A stretch of DNA of 39,839 bases from JAKLKS01 sp964370855 (GTDB lineage: Bacteria > Planctomycetota > JAJSAM01 > JAKLKS01): the NCBI GenBank assembly GCA_964370855.1, contig CAYJMF010000033.1, positions 1-39,839 of the forward strand, in the 5' to 3' direction. A program made the translations under genes and the position numbers. Below the pieces are notes generated by a model. That model did no database searches. It had not been told where the DNA came from and saw only the letters and a list, made by a program, of their open reading frames with translations. Positions within the stretch are counted from its first letter, which is position 1. Each line of letters opens with the position of its first letter. This document shows, piece by piece, positions 27,104 through 35,447 of this stretch.

Positions 27104-28171
27104 ATGAACCGCCCGCTCCGATCCGTCTGGGGCTTCCTCCTCATCCTCGCGGTCGTCGCCCTGGAGGCGATGGCCGGGGACGCCGCCGCCGCGAAGACGC
27201 TCTTCGACGGAGGCCAGAAGGCCCTCCGCTCCAGGAAGTATGCCGACGCCGTCGCCCTGTTCGGCAAGGCCTGGGTGGAGGACCCCAACCTCACGGAGGC
27301 CCTCTACTGGAAGGCTTTCGCGCAGGAGAAGGGCAAGGACGAGTCCTCGGCCCTCCAGACCTACCGGGACTACCTCGGAGCCCTCGAGAAGAGGGGCCTG
27401 GAGCGGGTCTCCGGCGACGAGAGGAAACTCCGCAAGCGGGCCCGGGAACGCGTCCGGGCCCTGGCCGTGGCCGAGGAGGAGTTCGACGACGCCGAGGAGA
27501 AGTACATCGCCGCGCTCCTGGCCATCATGCGGAAAAGGGCCGAGAAGGGGGAGACGGTGGCCGCCCTCCAGGCCGCGCAGCGGGTCCTCGAGGTCGAGCC
27601 CGACAACGAGGATGCCCTGGAGGCCCTCCGGGGGCTGGCCCCCGACGCCGACCCCTACGCCGAGGTCGCCTCGTGGACCCTGCCCATCCAGGAGAAGTGG
27701 CTCCGGGGGAAGGGCTGCGAGTACGTGGACGACGCCCTGGTCATGGACGTCGCGGGCGGGGGGATGATGCGGATGACCCCGCCCCAGCGGCTCTCGGGGG
27801 GGTTCGCCTACGAGACCGAGTTCCGTGTGCTGGAGGCCTACGACTCCGACTGGTCCGTGGGGCTGACCTTCGGCGACGACGGCGCCCACATCTGGATCCT
27901 TTCCGCCAGGGCGGCCAAGGTGGAACTGCAGTGGGGGGAGAAGGGCAAGGTCGCCCAGAGCGTCGGGTCGGCTGCCCTGGCCGCCCTGGACCGGGAGAAG
28001 CCCCACCGCCTCGGGCTGCTCGTCCGGGACGGGGTCCTCCTCTGCCGCCTGGACGGGGAGATCCTGATCCGCGCCGCCTCCGAGGACAGGGCCACGGACG
28101 GGGAGATCGGGGTCTACATGAGCCACTGCCGGGCGGAGCACAGGGGGATGCGGGCGGGGAGGCTCCCGTGA
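27104..28171 (+). CDS. Secreted TPR protein with C-terminal lectin-like domain
   Basis: 355 aa. A signal peptide (residues 1-25) is followed by TPR-type helices (ALRSRKYADAVALFGKAW, then EALYWKAFAQEKGKD) to about residue 180. The C-terminal 170 residues are a beta-rich domain (AYETEFRVLEAYDSDWSVGLTFGDDG, shown as blocks: YETEFRVLE, DWSVGLTFGDD, GEIGVYMSHC) similar in pattern to DUF1080/concanavalin folds. ATG 27104 lies 7 nt after GGGAG; ATG 27101 or GTG 27098 are alternatives. It overlaps the next gene by 4 nt and shares its architecture, so the two look like a duplicated pair. The role is unknown. Confidence 0.75.
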   Translation: MNRPLRSVWGFLLILAVVALEAMAGDAAAAKTLFDGGQKALRSRKYADAVALFGKAWVEDPNLTEALYWKAFAQEKGKDESSALQTYRDYLGALEKRGLERVSGDERKLRKRARERVRALAVAEEEFDDAEEKYIAALLAIMRKRAEKGETVAALQAAQRVLEVEPDNEDALEALRGLAPDADPYAEVASWTLPIQEKWLRGKGCEYVDDALVMDVAGGGMMRMTPPQRLSGGFAYETEFRVLEAYDSDWSVGLTFGDDGAHIWILSARAAKVELQWGEKGKVAQSVGSAALAALDREKPHRLGLLVRDGVLLCRLDGEILIRAASEDRATDGEIGVYMSHCRAEHRGMRAGRLP

Positions 28172-29238
28172 GGGGCTTCGCGATCCGGCTGGCCTTCCTC
28201 GCCGCCGCCCTGCTGGCGCTCCCCCCCGCGGCCCTGGCGGACCGGGAGGCGGCCGAATTCCACGCCGAGAAGGGGGAGAAGGCCCTCAAGGCAGGAGACA
28301 CGGACAGCGCGGGGGAGTCGTTCCGCAAGTCCCTGGAGGAGGACGGGACCTTCCACCCGGCCCGGTTCGGCCTGGCCCGGGCCCTCATCGCCACCGGCCG
28401 CCCCTCCGAAGGCCTGGAGGAGCTCCGGCGGTTCATCGCCGAGATGAAGGCCGAGGTGGCCCCCCCCCCGGCCTGGGGCGGCCTCCTCGTCCGGGCGAAC
28501 CGGATGTTCGAGGAGATGGACGCCGCCTCGGCGGAGATCGCGAAGGTCGTCGACCGGTACGCCGACTCCCTCGTGGCCCTGGGGAAGAAGTGGAAGGAGA
28601 AGGACCCCCTGGTGGCGGAGCGCGCCCTCCGGAGGGCCCTCAAGCTGCGTCCCGGGGACAAGGCGGCGGTGGACCTGCTCGCCGTGGTGGACTCCATCCC
28701 GAAGGGGAAGCCCATCGATCTCTTCAACGGAGCGGACTTCTCGGGCTGGCTGGACGCCGAGCTCCCCTACTTCCGGGTCGATTCCGGCGCCATCGTCGCC
28801 GACGTGGAGCGGGGCAGCCGACAGATCCGCTCCGCCGAGGCCTTGGATGGCGACTACGACATCTCCGTGGAGGCCCGCGTCGTTTCCGAGAGCGGCAACG
28901 GGGACCCCATGGTCTCCCTGCTCGCGGCCCTCAAGGGGACCTACGACTTCGTAGGGGTCGGGCTCATCAACCGCAAGGTCTACTTCTTCGACCGCCTTAC
29001 CGAGAAGGACCGCCGCATCCTCTACAAGGGGGCCGTCGAGGAGTGGGGGCATCCCCTCGACCTGACCGCCTGGAACACCTACGCGCTGCAGTTCCGAAGG
29101 GAGGAGATCACCGCCCTCATCAACGGCATGGAGGTCGGAAAACACCCCCGGGCTCCGGAACGGGCCGAGGGGTTCGTCGGCCTCTACGCCCAGGGCGCCA
29201 AGGTCGAGTTCCGCAAGGTGAGGCTGCAGAGGTACTAG
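28168..29238 (+). CDS. Secreted TPR protein with C-terminal DUF1080 domain
   Basis: 356 aa. It begins with GTG 28168, overlapping the upstream TGA by 4 nt. The signal peptide is residues 1-25 (ending PPAALA). A TPR-like region (EKGEKALKAGDTDSAGESF) precedes the DUF1080 domain, which starts with PIDLFNGADFSGWL at about residue 183 and ends in VEFRKVRLQRY. DUF1080 (3-keto-disaccharide hydrolase family) is common in planctomycetes and often carbohydrate-associated. The fold is supported; catalysis is not certain. The same layout in the neighbouring gene indicates an ancient tandem duplication. Confidence 0.85.
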   Translation: MRGFAIRLAFLAAALLALPPAALADREAAEFHAEKGEKALKAGDTDSAGESFRKSLEEDGTFHPARFGLARALIATGRPSEGLEELRRFIAEMKAEVAPPPAWGGLLVRANRMFEEMDAASAEIAKVVDRYADSLVALGKKWKEKDPLVAERALRRALKLRPGDKAAVDLLAVVDSIPKGKPIDLFNGADFSGWLDAELPYFRVDSGAIVADVERGSRQIRSAEALDGDYDISVEARVVSESGNGDPMVSLLAALKGTYDFVGVGLINRKVYFFDRLTEKDRRILYKGAVEEWGHPLDLTAWNTYALQFRREEITALINGMEVGKHPRAPERAEGFVGLYAQGAKVEFRKVRLQRY

Positions 29239-29413
29239 GAGCGGTCTCTCAAGCCCCCGCCAGAGCCGCAAGGGCCTGGGGAATCCGAACTTCCACACCT
29301 GGGACCTCGCACGCCATCCGGGGACTGGCCGCGGACGACATCCTGCTGACCGGAGCCCCCAAGGTCCAGATCCTGGGGGACAACGGGAAGGTCCTGTTCG
29401 AGACGGACCCCTC

Positions 29414-29964
29414 CTACCGGAGCCCGGCAAGGAACGTCTTGAACGCGCCGTCGAATTCCGCGGCCGAAGCGAACCCGAGGGCGTTCCAGGCGGGCGTCGG
29501 AGGGGTCCCTCGGTAAAAGGTCCCGAGGTATTGGAACAGTGCCTGTCTTCCCTGGCCATCTGATCCTTGTGCGTGCGTTCGAACTCGCCGTGAGCTGCGG
29601 TAACGGCGGCGCGGAGGCCGATTGCCGCGGACTTCCGGATGTCGGGTACGGGGTCGCTCGGATCGAGAAGCCGGCGCTCAGACCGTACGGCACCCACGAC
29701 GCCCAACCGCGTTGTCTACGCGAAGTCCGGGATGCACATCGCCGCGGCACGAGTAACCAACGGAGGGGTCAGTTCCGTAGCCGGAGCCCTTGGCTCCCCG
29801 GACGCAACCCTCTTACGGAACACTCTCTCCGCGGATTCGAGAGTTCGTAGCCACGAGCGGGGGACCAGGTGCGGCCCTTTCGCGGAACGCGTCGGGGAAG
29901 CCTCCGGAGAGCCGGGTTGCCGACCGACACCTGCATGAAGGCCCGGACCCCTGCGGGCAGCCAA
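29414..29964 (-). pseudogene. Decayed HEAT-repeat protein gene
   Basis: Minus-strand translation gives pieces of a HEAT-type protein: LVTRAAAMCIPDFA, then an in-frame TAG, then LGVVGAV and LLDPSDPVPDIRKSAAIGLR in the same frame. After a further frameshift the other frame supplies ALFQYLGTFYRGTPPTP and AEFDGAFKTFLAGLR ending at TAG 29414. The match is by eye and only moderate. The rest of the 29239-30086 gap shows no intact gene. Confidence 0.45.
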
Positions 29965-30086
29965 GGTCGGGTTCTACCCCATTGTCCGCTGGATGCCGGA
30001 CACCTATCGTCCGTTCGCGGTTGAGGAATCCGAGCGGTCGGCTTCCATACCCCGCGGCACCAGGGACTCGGGAGGAGACACCACTC

Positions 30087-31664
30087 ATGCGTCTTGTGAA
30101 TGCCGTTCTGCTCGCCGCCGCCGTTCTGATTTCAGGAGCCTGCACCAGCACGGGGGAAACCCCGGAGGCGGCACCCGCCGCCTCCCCGGAGGAGCCGGCC
30201 GCGGTCGTTTCTGCGACCGACGACGGCTCCCCGAGTGCGCTCGCTCGCCCGCGGGACATCCCCGCCGACTGGGTCTGGAACGGGCAGGCGCTCCCGAACG
30301 GAAACCTCCGCACCGGAATCCTGACCCTGGAGAAGTTCGCGCCCGCCGAGGTCAACGCCAACCAGTCCTACACCTCCACGATCCGCGTGACCAACATCGC
30401 CTCGAAGATGAACCTCACGCAGGTGGTCGTGACGGATCGTCTCCCGGAGACCGGTTACGAAGTGCTGAGCATGGACCCCAAGGGAGTGCGCGAAGCGAAC
30501 ACCCTCGTATGGCACCTGGGCCACCTGGCCCCGGGACAGGGGAAGACCATCTCCGTGACGGGCCGCGCAACCGGGGCGGGCACCTTGAAGAACTGCGCCA
30601 CGGTCGCCTACGTGCCGATCGTCTGCGTGGAGACGAACGTCGTGGTTGCGGGCATCGCGCTCAGGAAGTTCGCTCCCGCCGAGGTCAACCTGGGCGATGA
30701 GATCCCGATCCGCATCGTGGTCACCAACCCCGGCACCGGAACCGCCACCAACGTCCGGATCACGGACGAACTCCCCGAGGGCTGGACGGTCGATGGTCGG
30801 AAGTCGATCACCTTCGATGTGGGCAGCCTCAAGGGCGGCGAGTCGCGCGAGTTCACCGCCGTCGCCCTCGCCTCGACGACCGGAAGGGTCACCAACACGG
30901 CCCATGTCACGGGCGACGGGGAACTCATCGCGGAAGCGAGCGTCACGACGAGCGTTCTCCAGCCCGCCATCGAGATCACCCATACGGCGAACATCGAGAC
31001 GCAGATCCTCGACCGCCCCGCCATCTTCACCATCAACGTGAAGAACCCCGGCGACGGCGTCGCGCGGGACGTCGTCCTCACGGACAACCTGACGGGCGCC
31101 GAACGGATCATCGCCGCCAGCGACGGCGGCTCCATCGTGGGCTCCGCCATCGGCTGGAACCTCGGGAACATCGCCCCGGGGGCGACCCGCTCGGTCACGG
31201 TCACGGTCGAGCGGAACACCGAAGGCCAGGTCTCGGGCATCGCCACGGCCCGCGCCACCGGCCTCGACCCGGTCTCCGCCAGTGCCAGGGTCAACTACAT
31301 CGGCGTCCCGGCGCTGCTGATGACCATCATGGACTCCCCGGACCCGGTCCTCATCGGCGATACGACGACGTACACCATCACCGTGACCAACCAGGGCACG
31401 AAAGCCGACTCCGAGATCTTCATCTCCTGCGTCATGGAGGGAGAAGTCGAGTTCGTCTCCGCCGGCGGCGCGACGCCCGGCACCGGCAGCGGGGCCAAGG
31501 TGACCTTCGAGCCGCTCGCCACCCTGGCGCCCAAGGCGGTGGCCACCTGGACCGTGGTCATCCGCGGCAAGGCGGTCGGCGACACCCGCTTCCTCTGCGT
31601 CCTGAACACGAAGGAGACCGGCCGCAAGATCGAGAAGACCGAGTCCACGCGCGTCTACAAGTAG
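30087..31664 (+). CDS. DUF11 repeat lipoprotein
   Basis: 525 aa. A lipoprotein signal ends in the lipobox LISGAC (lipidated Cys 19), followed by a Pro/Ala-rich linker and at least three DUF11-type beta-sandwich repeats. Each carries a variant of KFAPAEVNxGD, then ITVTNxGTxTA and VxxTDxLPEG. The domain order is N-terminal linker, then repeats near residues 80-195, 200-300, 310-410 and 415-520. These are secreted/cell-surface proteins of unknown function, possibly adhesive. GGAGGAG lies about 9 nt before ATG 30087. Codon use here is a little less extreme than in neighbouring genes (more A/T-ending Asn and Thr codons). Confidence 0.88.
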   Translation: MRLVNAVLLAAAVLISGACTSTGETPEAAPAASPEEPAAVVSATDDGSPSALARPRDIPADWVWNGQALPNGNLRTGILTLEKFAPAEVNANQSYTSTIRVTNIASKMNLTQVVVTDRLPETGYEVLSMDPKGVREANTLVWHLGHLAPGQGKTISVTGRATGAGTLKNCATVAYVPIVCVETNVVVAGIALRKFAPAEVNLGDEIPIRIVVTNPGTGTATNVRITDELPEGWTVDGRKSITFDVGSLKGGESREFTAVALASTTGRVTNTAHVTGDGELIAEASVTTSVLQPAIEITHTANIETQILDRPAIFTINVKNPGDGVARDVVLTDNLTGAERIIAASDGGSIVGSAIGWNLGNIAPGATRSVTVTVERNTEGQVSGIATARATGLDPVSASARVNYIGVPALLMTIMDSPDPVLIGDTTTYTITVTNQGTKADSEIFISCVMEGEVEFVSAGGATPGTGSGAKVTFEPLATLAPKAVATWTVVIRGKAVGDTRFLCVLNTKETGRKIEKTESTRVYK

Positions 31665-31688
31665 TCCCGTACGGATCGAGCAGACCAG

Positions 31689-31826
31689 CGGGGGTGCGGT
31701 CCCTTAGGGGGCGCCCCCCCAGACACAGACACAACCGCGCCCCCCCGCGCCAACAAGACGCCCGGCACGGACCCCCCCCCCCCGGGGGGGGGCGGCCCCT
31801 TCGGGGCCGCACCCCCTGACACAGAC
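31689..31826. repeat. Pair of related GC-hairpin repeats
   Basis: Two similar 40-nt stretches (about 31689-31730 and 31783-31826) share the pattern GGxGCGGxCCC-TTxG-GGGGCGC and then GACACAGAC. The second forms a clean stem with a TTCG loop (GCGGCCCC-TTCG-GGGCCGC). They sit in the region between the DUF11 and clpB genes. Their role is unknown; they could be duplicated terminators. Confidence 0.6.
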
Positions 31827-31859
31827 TCTCGCGCTGCGGCGAGAGGGCAGCGCGCGTGG

Positions 31860-32034
31860 TGGACGGCTTCGGGGTTCCCCAGGCAGGACTCCAACCTGCA
31901 ACCCGGCGGTTGACGGAAGCAGCCATGGCGCTTCCCCTTCGCCCCATGGTGACAAAGTGGCAGTCCCGGGACGTTTCCGTCCCGGGAATCGAGCCTGAAC
32001 GACCGGCACGTCGTCTGCGTCCTACCCCTCCACC
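31860..32034 (-). other. Decayed tRNA-like region with hairpin
   Basis: On the minus strand there are two T-arm-like motifs: GCAGG-TTGGAGT-CCTGC at about 31886-31902, followed by CTGGGGA, and GGCTCGATTCC near 31986. The first loop has G where canonical tRNAs have C56. The second follows an ACGAC/GTCGT stem like an anticodon arm. Neither has a complete acceptor stem. A perfect 10-bp hairpin with a GAAA loop lies between them (31964-31987). Functional tRNAs are not supported. Confidence 0.3.
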
Positions 32035-34608
32035 ATGCTCAACCCCGAACAGATGACCGTCAAGACGCGGGAGGCCCTCTCCGCGGCCTTCGAGGAGGCC
32101 GAACGCCGGGGCAACCCGGAACTCACCCCCGAGCACCTCCTGATCCCCCTCCTCGCCCAGGAGGACGGCGTCGTCCCGCCGCTCCTCGACGCCGTGGGGG
32201 CGGACCGCGCCTCCGTCCGACGCGGGTGCGAGGCGGGCCTCGACGCCCTCGCCTCCGTGAAGGGGGGGGCCTCGCCGGTCCCCGGCCGCCGCCTCCGCGC
32301 GCTCCTCGAGGGGGCGGCGAAGGAGGCGAAGGCGCTGAAGGACTCCTACGTCTCCACGGAGCACCTGATCCTCGCCGCCGTGGAGGCCGAGGGGGCGGCC
32401 GCCGACGCGCTGCGCGCCGCAGGAGCCGACCGCAAGCATCTCCTCGACGCGCTTCGCACCGTGCGCGGCAGCCACCGCGTCACGGACCAGGAGCCGGAGA
32501 CGAAGTACCAGGCCCTCTCCCGGTTCTCCCGCGACCTCACGGACCTCGCCCGCAGGGGGAAGCTCGACCCCGTCATCGGCCGGGACGAGGAGATCCGGCG
32601 CGTGATGCAGATCCTCAGCCGCCGCACCAAGAACAACCCCGTGCTCATCGGCGAGCCCGGCGTCGGCAAGACCGCCGTCGCCGAGGGCCTCGCCCGCCGC
32701 ATCGTCGAGGGGGACGTCCCCGAGGGCCTGAAGGACAAGCGCGTCCTCGCGCTGGACGTCGGCGCCCTCGTCGCGGGAGCCAAGTTCCGCGGCGAGTTCG
32801 AGGAGCGCGTGAAGGCGGTCCTCAAGGAGATCCAGGACGCCGCCGGCGAGGTGATCCTCTTCATCGACGAGCTCCACACCATCGTCGGCGCCGGCGCCGC
32901 CGAGGGGGCCGCCGACGCGGCCAACCTCCTCAAGCCCGCCCTGGCCCGGGGCGAGCTCCGCTGCATCGGCGCCACCACCCTCGACGAGTACCGCAAGCAC
33001 GTCGAGAAGGACGCCGCCCTGGAGCGCCGCTTCCAGCCGGTCTTCGTCGGCGAGCCCTCCGTCGAGGCCACCGTCGCCATCCTCCGCGGCCTCCGGGAGC
33101 GCTACGAGGTCCACCACGGCGTCCGCATCCAGGACCCGGCCCTGGTGGCCGCCGCGACGCTCTCGGCCCGCTACGTCTCCGCCCGATTCCTCCCGGACAA
33201 GGCCATCGACCTCGTGGACGAGGCGGCCTCCCGGCTGCGCATCGAGATCGACTCCATGCCCCAGGAGGTGGACGAGGTGGAGCGGCGGCTGCGCCGCCTC
33301 GAGATCGAGCGCGAGGCCCTCAAGAAGGAGAAGGACGCCGGCAGCCGGGCCCGCCTGAAGGACCTCGAGAAGGAGTCCGCGGGCCTCGCCGAGAGCCACG
33401 CCGCCCTCAAGGCGCGCTGGACCAACGAGAAGGCCGCCATCCAGGAGATCCGCGCCCGCAAGGAGGAGATCGAGACCCTCCGCGGGAAGGCCCAGCGCCT
33501 CGAGCGCGAGGGCCGTCTCGGCGAGGTGGCGGAAATCGTCCACGGCCGCATCCCGGAGCTCGAGCGGGCCGTGGCCGCGGGCAGCGATCGCCTCGGCGCC
33601 CTCCAGGCCGGGGGCGCCCTCCTGAAGGAGGAGGTGGACGCCGAGGACGTCGCCGACGTCGTCTCCCGCTGGACCGGCATCCCCGTGAGCCGCCTCCTGG
33701 AGGGGGAGGTCGCGAAGCTCGTCCGCATGGAGGAGCGGCTCGGGGAGCGCGTGGTCGGCCAGCGGGCGGCGCTGGAGGCGGTGAGCCGCGCCGTGCGGCG
33801 CGCCCGGGCGGGGCTCCAGGACCCGGACCGCCCCGTCGGCTCCTTCCTCTTCCTCGGGCCCACGGGCGTCGGCAAGACGGAGACCGCGCGGGCCCTGGCG
33901 GAGTTCCTCTTCGACGACGAGAAGGCGATGGTGCGCATCGACATGTCGGAGTACATGGAGAAGCACACCGTCTCCCGGCTCCTCGGCGCGCCCCCGGGCT
34001 ACGTCGGCTACGACGAGGGGGGCCAGCTCACGGAGGCGGTGCGGCGGCGGCCCTACGCCGTGGTGCTCTTCGACGAGGTGGAGAAGGCCCACCCCGAGGT
34101 CTTCAACGCGCTCCTCCAGCTCCTCGACGACGGCCGCCTCACGGACGGGCAGGGGCGCACCGTGGACTTCCGCAACACCGTGATCATCATGACGAGCAAC
34201 CTCGGCACCTCCGCGGGGGGCGAGGTGCGCGAGGCGGAGGTGATGGAGGCGGTCCACCGCCACTTCCGGCCGGAGTTCGTGAACCGGCTCGACGAGATCG
34301 TGATCTTCCGCTCCCTCGGCGAGGAGGACCTCGGCCGCATCGTGGACATCCTCGCGGGGCGGCTCGGGAGGCTGCTGGCCCCCCGCCGTCTCCGGCTGGA
34401 GATCACCCCCCGCGCCCGTGCGGAGCTGGCGCGGCGCGGCTTCGACCCGGTCTACGGGGCGCGACCGCTGAAGCGGCTCCTCCAGAGGGAGGTGCAGGAT
34501 CCCCTGGCCACGGGGCTCCTCGAGGGCCGGTTCAAGGACGGGGACGCCGTCCGGGTCGCGCTCAAGGACGGGGTCCTCGTGCTCGAGGCCGGCGGATCGG
34601 CCGCGTAG
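32035..34608 (+). CDS. clpB: ATP-dependent disaggregase ClpB
   Basis: 857 aa, about the same length as E. coli ClpB. It extracts polypeptides from aggregates together with DnaK. The N-domain (1-150) starts MLNPEQMTVKTREAL, close to the family opening. NBD1 has Walker A GEPGVGKT (about 206) and Walker B ILFIDELHT. The M-domain coiled coil (about 405-530) is followed by NBD2 with Walker A GPTGVGKT (about 608) and VVLFDEVEKAHPEV. The start ATG 32035 has a weak Shine-Dalgarno. No upstream hairpin-type heat-shock element is obvious. Confidence 0.97.
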   Translation: MLNPEQMTVKTREALSAAFEEAERRGNPELTPEHLLIPLLAQEDGVVPPLLDAVGADRASVRRGCEAGLDALASVKGGASPVPGRRLRALLEGAAKEAKALKDSYVSTEHLILAAVEAEGAAADALRAAGADRKHLLDALRTVRGSHRVTDQEPETKYQALSRFSRDLTDLARRGKLDPVIGRDEEIRRVMQILSRRTKNNPVLIGEPGVGKTAVAEGLARRIVEGDVPEGLKDKRVLALDVGALVAGAKFRGEFEERVKAVLKEIQDAAGEVILFIDELHTIVGAGAAEGAADAANLLKPALARGELRCIGATTLDEYRKHVEKDAALERRFQPVFVGEPSVEATVAILRGLRERYEVHHGVRIQDPALVAAATLSARYVSARFLPDKAIDLVDEAASRLRIEIDSMPQEVDEVERRLRRLEIEREALKKEKDAGSRARLKDLEKESAGLAESHAALKARWTNEKAAIQEIRARKEEIETLRGKAQRLEREGRLGEVAEIVHGRIPELERAVAAGSDRLGALQAGGALLKEEVDAEDVADVVSRWTGIPVSRLLEGEVAKLVRMEERLGERVVGQRAALEAVSRAVRRARAGLQDPDRPVGSFLFLGPTGVGKTETARALAEFLFDDEKAMVRIDMSEYMEKHTVSRLLGAPPGYVGYDEGGQLTEAVRRRPYAVVLFDEVEKAHPEVFNALLQLLDDGRLTDGQGRTVDFRNTVIIMTSNLGTSAGGEVREAEVMEAVHRHFRPEFVNRLDEIVIFRSLGEEDLGRIVDILAGRLGRLLAPRRLRLEITPRARAELARRGFDPVYGARPLKRLLQREVQDPLATGLLEGRFKDGDAVRVALKDGVLVLEAGGSAA

Positions 34609-34682
34609 GGGGCGGGAACCTTCCGCCGGCCCGCGCGGAGTCGTACCCTTCGGGAAGACGGCGGGGTAAGCGCGGAGACGAA

Positions 34683-35447
34683 ATGCCCATCACGCTGCAC
34701 GACATGTCCGACGACGAGGTCGAGGAGTACGGCCCCGGCGAGATCATCTTCACGCAGGGGGAATCCGCCGAGCACATGTACCTCGTCCTCGAGGGCACCG
34801 TGGAGCTGCGCGCCGGCGGGAACCTCGTGGCGACGGTGGGCGAGGGGGCCGTGATGGGAGAGATGGCCATCATCGAGGCCCAGCCCCGCAGCGCCATGGC
34901 CCTGGCCTCCGGCGACGTGCGCCTCCTGCCCGTGGACCGGGAGCGCTTCGAGCGGCTCATCCGGAAGAACCCCGGCTTCGCCCTGACCGTTCTCCGCACC
35001 ATGGCCCGCCGCCTGCGCACGATGAACCTGGCCGCGGGCGGTACCGGCGGGGACGCGGCCAGCGCGCCCAACGGGGGCTCCGAGCGGCTCCTCGCCGCGG
35101 GCCGGGGGAGCGTCGCCCATCCCGCGGGATCCGTCATCTTCGAGGAGGGGGAGAAGGGCGAGGCGATGTTCATCGTGCAGGGGGGCCTCGTGGAGCTGCG
35201 CGTCGGCGGGAAGCCCGTGGGGCGGGTCGAGACGGGCGGGTTCTTCGGGGAGATGGCGCTCCTCGAGGGGGCGCCCCGCAGCGCCTCCGCCCACGCCCTG
35301 TCGGAGTGCCGCCTCATGTCCATCGACCGGAGGAAGTTCGACTTCCTCATCCAGAAGACGCCGGACTTCGTCGTCGAGATGATGCGGGTCATGGCCGCCC
35401 GCATCCGCCGCATGAACGAGGACCGGGGGGGGGCAGGGGCCCCCTAG
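34683..35447 (+). CDS. Protein with two cyclic nucleotide-binding domains
   Basis: 254 aa. Two cNMP-binding domains, about residues 10-120 and 130-240, share the pattern EIIFTQGESAEHMYLVLEG and FGEMALLEGAPRS (in the second, MFIVQGGLVEL). No DNA-binding HTH or effector domain follows, so it may act as a protein-level sensor. The canonical cAMP phosphate-binding GE-x-A-L-x-x-x-P-R-S/T/A-A-x-A is close to matched in the second copy (GEMALLEGAPRSASA). A GGAGA sits upstream of ATG 34683. It shares its stop with the convergent pseudopilin gene via CTAG (35444-35447). Confidence 0.88.
   Translation: MPITLHDMSDDEVEEYGPGEIIFTQGESAEHMYLVLEGTVELRAGGNLVATVGEGAVMGEMAIIEAQPRSAMALASGDVRLLPVDRERFERLIRKNPGFALTVLRTMARRLRTMNLAAGGTGGDAASAPNGGSERLLAAGRGSVAHPAGSVIFEEGEKGEAMFIVQGGLVELRVGGKPVGRVETGGFFGEMALLEGAPRSASAHALSECRLMSIDRRKFDFLIQKTPDFVVEMMRVMAARIRRMNEDRGGAGAP

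Noticed and set aside
31655..34263. Long minus-strand open frame antisense to clpB
   Set aside because: It is antisense to a full ClpB with all motifs; Leu/Glu/His-rich shadow translation.
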